Source: Neurospora tetrasperma FGSC 2508
Lineage: Eukaryota > Ascomycota > Sordariomycetes > Sordariales > Sordariaceae
Reading direction: 5' to 3'
NCBI RefSeq assembly: GCF_000213175.1
Contig: NW_009799103.1
Span: forward strand, 1 to 64,000
DNA length: 64,000 nt
Shown here: piece by piece, positions 9,295-21,945 of the stretch
How positions within the stretch are numbered: the stretch's first letter is position 1
Layout of the letters: each line of letters starts with the position of its first letter
Notes under the pieces: model-generated
Told to the model about the DNA's origin: nothing
What the model saw: the letters and a program-made list of their open reading frames with translations, nothing else
Databases searched by the model: none
Position numbers and translations under genes: made by a program

Positions 9295-10674
9295 TCAAAG
9301 CTGAAGATGACGTTGCCTCTCCTGGATGTGAATTCCAATCGTGGTCGACCAATGGCGGATTCGTGGCTTGATGGCAAATTCGTACTCGGGCAAGCTCACC
9401 AACTCCTCCATGAAGGGGCCCATCTGGCCCCTATCCGACCTCAAGAAGTGCGTCTCGATGCTGTGCACAACAGCCAGCGAGTCCTCGTTGGCGTACAGAC
9501 CAGCAAAGCGCATCTCCTCCAGCAAGTTGAACACAGCCTCCGCGTCGCCATAGCGGTGCCAATAAATGTGGGCCAGGAGGTTGTAAAACGGCGTGCTGGC
9601 GCCGAGGACGTAGCTGGCCAAGCCGAGCTCCTTGATGCGTGGGAGGATGTTCAGCGCCAACGGCGAAGAGCGAGAGAACGATGTGTCCATGAGACGCAGG
9701 CCGTAGAGGAGGTAGGCGGGGTAGAGAGGGCCGTAAAGGTGCATGGAGAGTCTCTCCTGGCCTGGTTCGAACTCGTAGCCGTACTCGTAGTCTCCATCTT
9801 CTTGCATCTCCTTGGTCTTGCGTTTTGTCTTCTTGACAGGTGCCTTGGGTACCCCGGACCGGTCGGTAATACCCAGCTTCTTAACCATGGAAAAGACCTC
9901 CTCTTCCAGGATATCCCATAACTGGAAGTCGGAGGTGGCAGCTCTCATTTTGGACTCGACTCGGGTACGTTCTTCGCGTCTCATAGCTTCCTCGGCAACT
10001 TGCTTGCTTAGAGGATCGGCGGGGAGTTGTTCCTGCGTTTGTTCGGCGGTTCGGGCGTTGTCGAGGATCGACGATCTCCCGGTTCCCTTGTCTGCTTCAA
10101 GGATACCAAGGGCCATGCGGGCGGCCTGTCGCAGGCTGGGAGGGAAACGCAGGAGGGCGCTGTCACGGTCGACGGCGCGTTCTGTCTGTCCAACAGGCGA
10201 AAGAGGATCGAAGGGTCGCTGGACAGGTCGCCATTCCTTGGTGTAAGCGGCGGCGGCGTCTTGGAGCAGAATCTTGACAGTGTTGTGGGCGGCTTCGGGG
10301 TCGGGGTCTTTGATGCTGATCTCCAACGGGTCGTCTTCCGTAGTCTTGTTCTTCTTGACGATGTCTTGAAAGATGGTGTCAAAAGCATAGCGCTCTGTGG
10401 GGGTCAAGGTTGTCTTTTGTCCCTCGCCGAGGTCTTCTGGTTGCCATTTCCGCCTGGGCTTCTCGAATTGTTGACTTGGGAGGTCGAAGGGGATAGGATC
10501 TCTGCCGAGCATCGATGGGGCTACTCTTCGGCCACGAGATGGAGGTGAGCGAGAATCGAATTTGGATTCGGATCTGTAGTAGGCGCGCAGGGCTGTTGTC
10601 CTGAGACTGGTACGGGACAAGCGCTGAATAGTCCTGGTCTGGTATAGGAAGGGAAGCATGGTTGTCGACGACAT
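9295..10674 (-). CDS. Mtf2-like mitochondrial protein
   Basis: A single exon encodes 459 aa. The chosen ATG at 10674 begins a basic, Ser/Thr/Leu-rich, acid-free N terminus of about 45 residues, typical of a mitochondrial presequence; the open frame upstream lacks any other good start. The middle is charged and low in complexity. The C-terminal half carries the conserved Mtf2/Nam1-type region, beginning FQLWDILEEEVFSMVKKLG and continuing through helical-repeat-like sequence (ASTPFYNLLAHIYWHRYGDAEAVFNLLEEM) with a pentatricopeptide flavour. In yeast, Mtf2/Nam1 links mitochondrial transcription to RNA processing and translation in the matrix. The same role is inferred here. It is divergent from the CMR1 gene across about 600 bp. 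Confidence 0.75.
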   Translation of the reverse strand: MSSTTMLPFLYQTRTIQRLSRTSLRTTALRAYYRSESKFDSRSPPSRGRRVAPSMLGRDPIPFDLPSQQFEKPRRKWQPEDLGEGQKTTLTPTERYAFDTIFQDIVKKNKTTEDDPLEISIKDPDPEAAHNTVKILLQDAAAAYTKEWRPVQRPFDPLSPVGQTERAVDRDSALLRFPPSLRQAARMALGILEADKGTGRSSILDNARTAEQTQEQLPADPLSKQVAEEAMRREERTRVESKMRAATSDFQLWDILEEEVFSMVKKLGITDRSGVPKAPVKKTKRKTKEMQEDGDYEYGYEFEPGQERLSMHLYGPLYPAYLLYGLRLMDTSFSRSSPLALNILPRIKELGLASYVLGASTPFYNLLAHIYWHRYGDAEAVFNLLEEMRFAGLYANEDSLAVVHSIETHFLRSDRGQMGPFMEELVSLPEYEFAIKPRIRHWSTTIGIHIQERQRHLQL

Positions 10675-11282
10675 GGTGACGAAGGTCCGGTTCCGCCGGG
10701 TTTGGGTATAGCGACTGTGGCCTCTTATTCTGCGTCCTACGGGATTGCTACAAACTTTCGTGTCCAGCACGGGGGTGACAGCATGCGATTTGTTGGTGGT
10801 CGGCAGCAAAGGTTGGGGAGAAGGCAGGAAACCGCCCCAAGTCAAAAGTTCCCAATCCAAAATTTCGGAGTCGATCAAAGATTCCTTGCCTGCCGGGACG
10901 GATTTTGCCCCGCCAATGTAGGGAGCTGCTAACAACAACAACGCAAAACGACACGGTAAACCGTTAGTGCATCAAGCGCTAAAAGACCCTACCGGCTTCA
11001 ACAGCGAATGGCTGTCCCGTGATTTCGTGCGCCGATTCGTTTCTCGTGCATCGACGCGACCCGTTGGGGGTGGCGCGCCTTTGAGATTTTACGTAGTTCC
11101 ATTGATTTTCCATATCGATTGCGACCATCTGCTGCACTAACCACACTCGCGTTGCTTCCTGTCCTTCCCCTCCGTCAATTATCGAACAATTACGGCGTTT
11201 GGTGACCATCTCTTGTTTTTTTGCATACCCTTTTTTGTTAACTTTCATTGTCTTTACCAAATCGTCCTCCTCGAGTCCCAAG
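10675..11282. promoter_or_regulatory. Divergent promoter, Mtf2-like gene and CMR1
   Basis: This 608-bp region separates the start codons of two divergent genes and must carry both promoters. It contains an ACGCGA motif at 11054-11059, near the MBF core, and pyrimidine-rich stretches before the CMR1 start. No other gene is seen in it. Confidence 0.6.
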
Positions 11283-12913
11283 ATGCCTCCACCCAAGAAG
11301 GAAACCGTCATGAGCGAGTTCGAGCGCAAGCGCCTGGAGAACATTGCCTACAACAATGCCATCCTTAGCGGCATCAGTACCACGGCAGACAAGATTATCC
11401 CGAAGCCAGCGCCTCCCAAACCCAAACGCGCCAGCACCCCTCGAGTCAAGCGTGAACCTGTCAAGAAGGAAGCAGCCCGTCCCACGCGCCAGAGCAGTCG
11501 CCTCGCCGGCCTCGAAGCGGATTCCGCAGTTCTCAAGCGCAAACTAGATGTCGAAGCTGAGGAGGAAGCGGCAAAGGCCAAGGCCAAGAAGATGCGCGTA
11601 AGCGGTGACTTGAACCTCGGCGATATCACGGTCGAAGGTCGCAAATGGGAAAGCAGTGCCGACGGTCTAGCGCTTCTGAAGGGTCTCGGTGTACGAGGGG
11701 CTCAACCTGGCGTGAGGACGTTTACAGAAAAGGATGTCAAGCATACCAAGGACAAGGGGTTGAAGGACCTGCGGTTGCGCATGAGCGGACTCAAGTTGTA
11801 CGAGAAGTGGGCAGTCAATGGTACCTATAACCCAACAACGGTCCCTACGACGGTGGATGTTCCACTAACAAAACTGTTGCAACAGACATCAAAATCGTAC
11901 CCCAGCGCATCTACTCCATGTGCTTCCACCCCACGGAAGAAAAGCCTATCATTTTCGCTGGCGATAAAGAAGGCGCCATGGGCGTGTTCGACGCCTCCCA
12001 ACCCTCGCCCAAAATTGAGGACGACGATGAAGATGCCGAATACCCAGACCCCATCATATCCGCCTTCAAAACCCACTCCCGCACTATCTCTTCGTTTCAC
12101 TTCTCTCCCACCGACGCCAATGCCATCTACTCGGCCTCGTATGACTCTTCGATTCGCAAACTGGACTTGGACAAGGGCATTTCAACCGAAATCTTTGCCC
12201 CGTCCTCTTCGTCTGAGGATCTCCCCATCTCCGCCATCGACATCCCGACCACCGACCCAAACATGATCATCTTCTCCACCTTGTACGGCTCGCTAGGTCG
12301 ACAAGACCAGCGCACCAAACCTTCCTCGGCCGAAATTTGGGGCTTAACCGACCACAAGATTGGAGGTTTCTCCCTGCACCCTCGGCATCCCTACCTTGTC
12401 GCGACCGCCTCGCTCGACCGCACCCTCAAGATTTGGGACTTGCGCAAAATCACAGGCAAGGGGGACCTCCGCCACCCTGCCCTCCTAGGGGAACATGAAT
12501 CCCGTCTTTCCGTTTCGCATGCTTCCTGGTCTTCGTCGGGACACATTGCCACTTCTTCGTACGACGACCGCATCAAGATCTACAGCTTCCTCTCGGCTGG
12601 CGAGTGGAAAGCTGGGCACGACATACCGGCAAAGGAAATGCAACCGACGGTTGAGATACCGCATAACAACCAGACAGGAAGATGGGTGACGATTCTGAAG
12701 CCGCAATGGCAACGGAATCCACAAGATGGGTGGCAGAAGTTTGCCATTGGAAACATGAATCGGTTTGTGGACGTTTATGCAGAGGACGGAGAACAGTTGG
12801 CGCAGCTGGGGGGGGATGGGATCACAGCGGTGCCGGCGGTTGCCCACTTTCACCCGACCAAGGACTGGGTGGCCGGCGGGACGGCGAGTGGGAAGTTGTG
12901 TTTATGGATGTAG
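11283..12913 (+). CDS. CMR1: CMR1/WDR76-type DNA damage-binding WD40 protein
   Basis: Two exons, 11283-11820 and 11886-12913, give 521 aa. The 65-nt intron (11821-11885) runs from GTACCT through CACTAACA to CAACAG and joins EKWAVN to [16 protein letters not shown]. The N-terminal third is basic and Lys/Arg-rich, with the family's opening [19 protein letters not shown] (residues 10-28). The C-terminal two thirds is a WD40 propeller (repeats near [78 protein letters not shown]). In yeast, Cmr1 binds chromatin and damaged DNA and collects in intranuclear quality-control sites under replication stress. A nuclear genome-maintenance role is inferred by family. Confidence 0.93.
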
Positions 12914-14652
12914 TGGTGGCAGTGTTCATGTGTCTGGATAGGTGGGTGTTCCTAGTGGTATTTCTTGATTTTTGTTGTACGGGGTATTTTCCGGGATGAA
13001 GGAGTTTCTGCGATGATACCATGTTTGGATGACTTGATGTTGGTGTCAATAGCCTCATAACTGAGTGTTTGGCTTTCGCGTTACCATGGCATTTATTCCG
13101 TCCTTGCGCACGCGAAGTCATATGGCTCTGGATTTATTACCTTGTTTTTTTTTCTTGGGGGGGTTTTTTTCCTCAAGCTGGGTTGCACCGTTCTTACAAA
13201 GCCACCAATACTTTTGTGTCTTGGTGCCACGCGAGTGGTGAATATGATTGGTAGCGCAACCACTCGGCCGGTCAGATCTCTGGTGTACCTGAATAGGATG
13301 TCTGCAAGTTCTTGTGCTTGGTGAAGTTCCGCAGGTGTACCATAGGTGGTTATGGACCCTTTCCATGTCTCTTCTCCCAATCAGGTAGCCTAGGAACTTG
13401 GGATCACATGTAAATAATGCATACGTGGCTGAAGTCGTAGCAAAGTTGCCCAACAGTGATTTCGACCTGGCACTTTAACGTCGCTAGCAAACACACCTGA
13501 GAGTAGCGGGTCTCTCCATATAGCATCCTGGGAGCCCATAACGTGTAGCATAGCAGGAGTCGAAGATTTGATTTTGGCTGTCAATTGGCCGCGACAAAAT
13601 AAGCCTCCTATGAGGCCAAAGCTGGGACCGGTATGATGCTCCGGCAGGGAGGGACAACAGGCCTTTTAACGATGATGGTTGCAACCACGAGACATGACAA
13701 CATTAAAACATGGGCCACTCACTTGGACATATCAGGTTGTTCTAGCAGCATAACTTCAACAGACTCGCGTCTCACGACATGGCCAGCCTGTCCCAATATG
13801 TTGACCGGAGCTTCTTGGGTGTGTCATCCAAGGAGAGACATAGATAAGAGGTGGGTAGCGGTTCTCTCGGGGTTCCAAACTGAACGATGAAAAAGCAAAG
13901 CCCCACCCCACCTGGTGTCATCCGTCACCCGTCCCAACAAGCAGGAGGACATTTCCAAGGTGGATAAGGAAGATCAGATGCAAGTCAGCTGCAGGTGGGT
14001 GTCTTTGATCGTCAGAAGGTGACATTTCAGCATCCGGTGATACACAATGTCTGTTAGAGTTCGCCATGGCTTGAAGGCAGTGCACTATCGCAGGAAGAAA
14101 GCCAGGGTGACTATCAAGGTACCTATCGGTATCTCATCCCTCCCTAAAGGGCCCACTTCTATGGAGCCTTCCCCGGCTTGGGCTGGCTCCTCCTGAACAA
14201 CTCGCGTCAGGCAGTGGGGTTTCACTGGACACCTTCCTGGCCACTGCAGCGGGTGTCCAGTGTGTGTGATGCTCGGGCTCCTGTTCTCGACCGCCCGCCC
14301 TCCCGCCCCCGGCCTAGCCACGCATTTTCCCAAGCCGTTGTTCAGTTCTCCTTCCATTCATCACTTCCCTTCTCTTTCTTGGACATGATCTGACGGACGA
14401 AGCGATACGCCGAGGACCTGTAGCCACCGGTACTCCTACGCGCAATCGAGTACCGCGACAAGAGGTACCGGCCAATATCAGAGTCGACCAGTCAGGCTTC
14501 AGACCTTCGCGCTGCTGATTGTCTGACCGACGCGATTGTTACTGGTGGTGGCTGTACACAATCGTAGTCGTGCACAACGGCATGGACTACCAAGGCGGAG
14601 ATCAACAAGCACTCTAACACTGGAGACGACGGGAACCTCACCACCTCCGTTA

Positions 14653-14680
14653 TTGTTGTTGTTGTTGTTTTTGTTGTTGG
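14653..14680. repeat. (GTT)n microsatellite, imperfect
   Basis: Trinucleotide GTT repeats, interrupted by a short T run, lie in the upstream region of the sterol glucosyltransferase gene. Confidence 0.8.
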
Positions 14681-15130
14681 CTCGACTAGATTCGCTCTCT
14701 TTGGTTTGGTTGGCTTCTCCGGCATTGAACCATCCCTCCGATCAACAACCTATCCGCCCACTCATCGAAACCACCTACCTCTACATATCCATCTACCAAC
14801 TGCAGCCACTCTGGGCGCTCAAGGTGGGTTCGTTGGAAGGGTTGGAGGGTGGTTGATTAGAAGAAAGAGGAAGACTAAGACCAAAACCCAGCAGGGCACC
14901 TAAAATACCCCTCCAATAACTAGAACACCATTGCACCATTTACAACCTATCTAAATACCCTCGTCACCATTCACAAGCCCGCTTCTGTCTCGTCAGTCGG
15001 CTATCCTAATCTGCACCAGGCAGCCCCGGCCGTGCTGTATCGCCGCTTACAACCGTACGGTCTCTGCTCTTGCTTGTTGTTTGTCTGATTATGTAGGGTA
15101 CCTACCTCTCTGCCTGATCTACTCACTCCG

Positions 15131-15165
<35 letters not shown>

Positions 15166-15166
15166 C
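15131..15166. repeat. (CTGC)9 microsatellite in ATG26 upstream region
   Basis: Nine perfect tetranucleotide units lie about 130 bp before the ATG26 start codon, probably inside its 5' leader. Arrays like this vary in length between strains. Confidence 0.9.
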
Positions 15167-15298
15167 AGTTTACTTCCACTTGCGCTTTGCAGCCGTTCAC
15201 TTATGCTTACCTCTGCTTCTTCCTCAAGTTCCTACGAGTCAGTTTATCCCCATTATTACGACCTCTAATCATCCTTATCCCTCTCGATAGTCCTAGAA

Positions 15299-18200
15299 AT
15301 GGCGTCTTCCCAACCAACATCATCGGGGCCCATGCTCAATTCCCCTCCGAGTCCGAACCCTCAGTCACAGCCAAACAGCGAACTGTCCTCGTCGCAACAT
15401 CGTGCGAACCCGTCCGAAGCACCAACCCAAGCCGGCCCTGGTCCTGCACGACCATCTGCACTCACCAAGCGCCCAAGTCACCGAGAAGTTGCGGCCTACC
15501 GCATGTCCTGGAAATTGCAAAGGTTACGCGGCGACAGTGACCAGCCACACTCTCCCACTATGGAGCTCCCCGACCGCCTCAAAGACAATGGAAAAGAAGA
15601 GGACAATGAGGAGGATGTCCTGCAGCCCCAGGGCGGCATGTTCATGAACATGAACCAGAGCATTTTTGGTCTCATTGCTGCTGCTGGAAGCACTGTGGAT
15701 TTCCACGACCGGTTTGAAGGCCAAAGTTCGGAAGACGAAGACGATGTGCCGAATCACATGGCCATGACCTTTGCTGGCCCGGGCATCAAAGGCACAGCAC
15801 GCAATCGCGAAACTGCCGGCACTGTCAAGTCATTAAGCCAGACTGTTGTCTTCAACAAGCCACCTGCAAGTGCCACAGCAGATGCAGGACCAAGCAACAC
15901 CCACCGCCGGCGCCCTTCAGGACACAAGCTTTTACAGTCGGTTCCCGGTCTCTCCCGGCTTGCAAGTTCCCACAAGTCGAAAAAGTCAAAACAACACAAG
16001 GGCACAGCGATGGCGGATCACAAAATCGAAGAAGAAGAAGACCCCGACCCATCTTCTCCTCTTCCTCCACTAAGCAAAGACGAAACCAAGTCACTCGGCC
16101 TTGCCCCACCAATAGAGATCGTCCGGGCAGAAGGGAACGGGGCACCTCTCATGAGCAGAATGCTCGAGGCACGGGCCGAAATGGCAGCCCGACCCAGTTT
16201 CGATCTTGACAGATTGTCGGGAGAACATCGTCGGGATGACGCCGGCGTAACCGGACAGCTTGCCAAGAAGCTAAAGGATATCTTCGAGTTTGACACGGCC
16301 GAAGAGGTTATTGAAGAGTATCCTTGTTGGTTGCTACAACATGTTCTCCTGCAGGGCTACATGTACATTACGGCCTTCCACATCGCCTTTTATGCCCACC
16401 TACCCAAAAAGGCAGTAAGTCGTTGTCCGATCATGATACGACACACTGTCAGTCGCTAACATTCTATCCAACAGCACGAGATCGCAAAGTCCGGTTACCT
16501 GTCGAAGAGCGGCAAGCGAAATCCAAAGTACAACCGCTATTGGTTCCGTCTAAAGGGGGATGTCCTCTCCTACTACCAGGATCCCAAGGATCACTACTTT
16601 CCCGCGGGTCAGATCGACTTACGATACGGCATTTCGGCCAGCGTGAACGACAAGGAGAAAGAGGGCAATTACTTCTCCGTCACCACGCATCACCGAACAT
16701 ACCACTTCAAGGCTGACAGCGCTCGGAGTGCAAAGGAATGGGTCAAGAGCCTACAACGGGTCATCTTCCGCTCGCACAATGATGGAGACAGCGTCAAGAT
16801 CTCCATCCCTATCAGGAATATCCTTGACATTGAGGAAACTCAGATGGTGGAGTTTGCAGATACTTGCAAGATTCGCGTCATCGACAATGATGAGACGTAT
16901 GCTATCGACGAGGTAAGACACTGGTGCATTTTGTCTCGTTGGTGCATCTGCTAAAAAGTACCAGTATTTCTTCTCCTTCTTCAGCTTCGGCAAGAAGGCC
17001 ATCCAGGTTCTCAAGATCCTCATAGAGGATCCCTCACCCGAAGATTCTGGAGCGAACGACGCCCCGAAGAAAACGGGAGGAGACGGGGCGATTGGTGACA
17101 ATCTCGGCAGCCCACGAACTCGCACATTCAGTGAAGGGGTCAAAGCTACGCTTTCCCCGGTCTCGCCCATCCAGATCGCCTCCCCGAGTTCTCGTGCTAG
17201 CGGCGATTACTTCAAGAGCAGCTTCGATGGTACCCGACCTTTCAGTCGCCGAAGTTTCGACGCCAGCCCAGGCACAGCAGGTTACGCAGGCTCGCCTCCC
17301 CGCAGCCTTCATGGAGACGGCCGGAGATCGTTTAGCAAACCCCGCCACGAGCCACATGCGAGTACCGATTCGTACGCCCAGAGCTTCGATGACCCTAGTC
17401 AGGCAAGTCTATCGGCCTTGGTGGCCTCTGGTAGCGAGGATCAATCAGCCAGCCAAATTCTCCGAGGAAGCGATGTTTTTCACAGCCCAATCTTCCGTAG
17501 GTCGGCATCGGCTACGCGCGCGACAACAGAGGGGGAAGGGGTCGCTGCCCCGCCGATTGTGCGTCAACACACCGCGGGCTTGGTCCGACTTCACAGACCT
17601 CATCATGCAGCCACCACAGGCCAAATTGGCGACCACATGGCAGAAGCACAAGGCGGTCCTTCAACGCCCATGCTGCAAAGCATTGCGACGATGGGAAATT
17701 ACCCATTGCAGAGGGCCAACGCATTTATGGGCTATTTGGACCAGCAGTCCAGGCGCATGAGCAACCTTCTAGCAACAGAGTCTATGGGATATGTCGAGAA
17801 GGTGTCTGGCATGTGGAAGGGCGGCAAGAAGCATTACGATCATCCTGCTGGAAGGAGGACCGAAAGGGAGGATGTCGAGGATGACCCCGAGGAGAGAGCT
17901 CTGTCAGAAGCCCGTTTTCAGGCGCACTTTGCCTTGCCGGAGACGGAGAGGTTGCAGGCTGCGTACTTTGGGTTCATTGTCAGGGTTTTGCCACTCTATG
18001 GCAAGATTTATATCAGCAACCGCCACTTCTGCTTCCGCAGCTTGCTACCAGGCACCCGGACGAAGCTCATCCTGCCTCTGAAGGATATTGAGACTGTCGA
18101 CAAAGAAAAGGGGTTCCGGTTTGGGTACTCCGGCTTGGTCGTTGTTATCCGTGGCCATGAGGAGATTTTCTTTGAGTTTGCCAAGGCGGAGAACCGGGAT

Positions 18201-20072
18201 GATTGTGCTATTACGATCATCCAGAGCTTGGATGCAGCGAGATACCTGGCCGAGTCGCAGGAGGTGGAGGAAGCGCAAGCAGCGGAAGCTGAGAGGGATG
18301 CACTCAACCAGGCAAGAAACGAAGAGTTCCCTGATCATGAGATCGAGCTTCCTCGACAGGCATCTGGGGTATCTGATGCCCCCACGATATTGTTCGATGA
18401 CCCCAAGGCTTCATTCCTAAACTTTAAGCCCAGCGAGCCCATGCGTATCACCTGTTTGACCATCGGTTCGCGCGGCGACGTCCAGCCTTATATCGCCCTC
18501 TGCAAGAGGCTACTCGAAGAAGGTCACCACCCCAAGATCGTCACACACCGGGAGTTTAAAGACTGGATCGAGAGCCACGGGATCGAATTCGGTCCCGTTG
18601 AGGGTGACCCTTCGGAACTCATGCGCATCTGCATTGAAAACGGCACGTTCACCTACGCCTTCCTGCGCGAAGCCAACTCCAAGTTCCGCGGCTGGCTCGA
18701 CGAGCTGCTCACTTCAGCCTGGGAAGCCTGCCAAGGCAGCGACCTGCTCATCGAGTCTCCCTCCGCCATGGCAGGCATCCACATCGCCGAAGCGCTTGGG
18801 ATTCCCTACTTCCGCGCCTTCACCATGCCGTGGACTCGCACGCGCGCCTATCCTCATGCTTTTATAATGCCGGGGCAGAAGATGGGCGGCGCGTATAACT
18901 ATATTACGTACGTCATGTTCGATAATGTTTTCTGGAAGGCTACGGCGCATCAGGTCAATCGGTGGAGGAACAAGTACCTCGGTTTGCCCAACACCAGCCT
19001 CGAGAAGTTGCAGCCCAACAAGGTTCCCTTCCTCTACAACTTTTCTCCGTCTGTGGTGCCTCCTCCCATCGATTACAGCGACTGGATCCGCGTCACCGGG
19101 TACTGGTTCCTCGACGAAGGAGGCGACAAGTGGCAGCCACCCAAGGAGTTGACCGATTTCATTGCCAAGGCCAGGGCTGACGAGAAGAAGCTGGTTTACA
19201 TTGGCTTTGGAAGTATTATCGTTTCGGACCCCGCCAAGATGACGCAGGAGATTATCGACGCCGTCCTTAAAGCTGACGTTCGCTGCATTCTCTCGAAAGG
19301 TTGGTCCGACCGGTCAGCAGCAGTCGACGGTGTTGAGAAGCCAAAGGTGGCAGACCCAAGTTTCCCCCCAGAAATTCTACAGATCCAGTCCGCCCCACAC
19401 GACTGGCTCTTCCAGCAAGTTGATGCCGCTGCCCATCACGGGGGCTCTGGAACTACTGGCGCCAGCTTGCGGGCTGGAATCCCGACTATCATTCGCCCCT
19501 TCTTCGGCGATCAGTTCTTCTTTGCGGGACGAGTCGAGGATCTTGGAGTCGGGATTTATCTAAAGAAGTGGGGAGTCCAGAGCTTTGCGAGGGCACTGTG
19601 GGAAGCGACGCATAGTAGCAGAATGCAGATGAGGGCTGAGGTATTGGGAGGCCAAATCCGCGCTGAGAACGGTGTGGATACCGCTATCCAGGCCATCTAC
19701 CGCGACTTGGACTACGCCAGGAACTTGATCACCTTGAAGAGGCAGAAACATCAGTCGCGGAGGAATAGCGTAGCTACGCCCACGCCGGGTGCCAAGCCCA
19801 ACGCTCCCGAGGATGACCAGGGTCAGGAAGCCGAAGAGGACGACGTTGATGCGGATGATGAAGAGGAAGAGAACTGGACCTTTGTTGGAGGGAACGAGGA
19901 TGATCTGACGGGGTCCATGTCCATGTCGAGAAGTGATATGCTGAGTCAAACGGTTGCGGATTTAAGGGGTGTGAAAGTCGGGAAGGCACCAGCTTTGGGA
20001 AGCCGGGTGTTGAGTTCTCCGTCTACCAGCCCAGGCGCAATGAGGGGAGCAGGCGGGGTGAAGTATGTTTAG
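15299..20072 (+). CDS. ATG26: Sterol 3-beta-glucosyltransferase ATG26
   Basis: Three exons, 15299-16414, 16475-16912 and 16965-20072, give 1553 aa. Introns (60 and 52 nt) have clean GTAAGT/CAACAG and GTAAGA/ACCAG ends. Domain order is the full fungal Atg26 layout. A long low-complexity N terminus is followed by a first GRAM segment ([21 protein letters not shown], residues about 345-365) and a PH domain ([21 protein letters not shown] to [13 protein letters not shown], about 380-470). After a linker comes a second GRAM domain ([30 protein letters not shown]). Then comes the GT-B glycosyltransferase with its N-terminal [14 protein letters not shown] and the donor-binding signature ending [17 protein letters not shown]. 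The enzyme moves glucose from UDP-glucose to ergosterol at membranes; GRAM/PH segments bind phosphoinositides. In some fungi it is needed for pexophagy. Confidence 0.97.
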
Positions 20073-21945
20073 AGAACGCCTGGGTGGTAGAGGTAGTCAG
20101 GCTTGGGTAGCTGCTATGGATCACGGAACATAGCTGGGTTGTCTCCTTGGTGTTTCTTTTTTTTCTTCCTTCTTCTTTCTCCTGCTCATTTTCTCGGAGA
20201 AAGACGACTAACGGACAGACGCATTGGCTCGTGCCACGGCTGGCGTGCTGGAGTAACGGTATAAGGCACTCGAATGTTTTACTCTGGGGAACTAGGTACA
20301 TGGATGTTTTTAGGACACCGCTTGGATGGATTCTCGCAAGGACTCCTGGCTCACTTCTCCTACCTAAGATTTTACTTTACTACAGACACTCACACTCGTA
20401 GAAAACAGGTGGGGTTGACTTGGTACGTATTATATCAATACATCATATCAATACCTAATAGACACTATTCATTCATTGGAAAACGCTATACGCTAACATC
20501 GGTGCCTTCCCTTCCCCTACTCGTGACACACTGCCAATTCCGGATGTAAGCCACGGGCATCAAGACCACAAAAGGCAAGGGAACGGACACAAAGATGGTC
20601 GCGGTTGAAGGGCAGTGTATAATGTGTTCAAATAAAGAACATTACCTCTAACACATAAAGAAGGGACGCCACCTTCCCGAACTCACACGGGACCTTTTCA
20701 ACGAGGTATCGGGGCCAAGGTTGAAAAGTGCATGCTGAACTGCTCTTCTTGTCAGATTCTTCAAAACGATGCCTGTATGGGATTGGATTTGAGAAGTCTT
20801 GGGTACCTCTATGATGAGGACTGCCACTAGGTAGGTATCAATGCAGCACGTCCGTGTACCTATCAACCCCGCAAACGGTCTGGCGCAGTCAATGCCTCCA
20901 GCGGTAACGGCAGCCATGTCTTGTTATGTATCGGTACCTCTACAACCCGCGACACTGATAGGGTGACATGGAGTCCACAGACAGGTGAGTATATGATTGG
21001 TCTGGAATTCACCCATTGACAAAAGCGAGTTGGAGAAGTTCCCCAAAATCAGCCTCCGGAGGTACAAAAGGGCGCGGCTCCCATCTCCCCTCGGCGGCCT
21101 TTGCAGGCCATGTCTCGTCTTCAAGTGAGCCGTCTCGAGTTTCATTGCTTCACTGAAGTCAAAGTCGCCCGACTGGACACAACCGTCGCAATATTACTAC
21201 ACGCACAGAACTCTCAACCAAGACATCTCCGTGGCACCGGGTTACGGGCACATTACATCACTTGTCAGTCACTTTCTCTAGATGATATACCAGCTTAAAG
21301 ATGATCTCTTTGATACATTGAATGCAGGTTGACATTGATATCGAAGTGCTGCCTACCTAGGAACTGAATTGATCCAAATCAACCTGGCGGTTGTTGTACA
21401 GGTACATCGAGATCAGCTACAGTACAAGCCTTTTGGTTGAGAGCTTGGACCACCCCTTCGTTAAGTGGTACCGCAAAGCTACCTGCGCTAGACCTGATCA
21501 GGACATATTCCCCACTCTGAATCTTGCAGAGCTTCAGAGGCCCAGCGAGGTCCAGGTCCAGGTCGATCGTGCAGTGAGTGGTCGCACTTCTACGTTCCAT
21601 CTTCAATTCAGTCGCGATTCGCAGCAAAAGAACAAAACATCGATCACGGGCGCCATACGACAAACCCACCACCAAATTCTTCAACAACCAACACCGAAAA
21701 TTGCACGCGCTTGTTGCGCTATGGGTTTACTCATCCTACCAAACACCCATCATCTACTTTCATCTCCTCAGGGAGCCCCGTTGTAAGTGGACAACGAGCG
21801 AGCCTCCTCGGTGGCGCGTCGCCGTGGCCGGGCATGGATTGCGCCGGATGATGGCCGTTGCTAACAAACACTCTTCTTAGTTGAGTCGCCACCTTTACAC
21901 AATCGTCCGACCGATCGCACAGGCCGATAAGCCATATTCGCGACC
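20073..21945. other. Intergenic with FCP1 leader
   Basis: This 1.9-kb region holds the ATG26 3' end and the FCP1 promoter and 5' leader. No protein or RNA gene is recognised. A CCTACCTA-class motif appears near 20830 and 21350. A probable leader intron is annotated separately. Confidence 0.55.
21783..21880 (+). other. Probable 5'-UTR intron of FCP1
   Basis: A GTAAGT donor, a GCTAACA branch-like site and a TTCTTAG acceptor define a 98-nt intron that ends 65 nt before the FCP1 ATG. It interrupts no coding frame, so it would be a leader intron. Only RNA data can show that it is used. Confidence 0.55.

Larger units (their letters stand above)
12914..15298. other. Long intergenic region, ATG26 leader side
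   Basis: This 2.4-kb region holds no convincing gene. It must contain the CMR1 3' end and the promoter and probably long 5' leader of the sterol glucosyltransferase gene. The last kilobase is pyrimidine-rich and carries a (GTT)n stretch and a (CTGC)9 microsatellite. A T9/G7 homopolymer pair lies near 13143-13168. Confidence 0.55.

Noticed and set aside
13240-13320. tRNA-like stretch with TGGTAGCGC
   Set aside because: No T-arm sequence or matching acceptor stem could be found.
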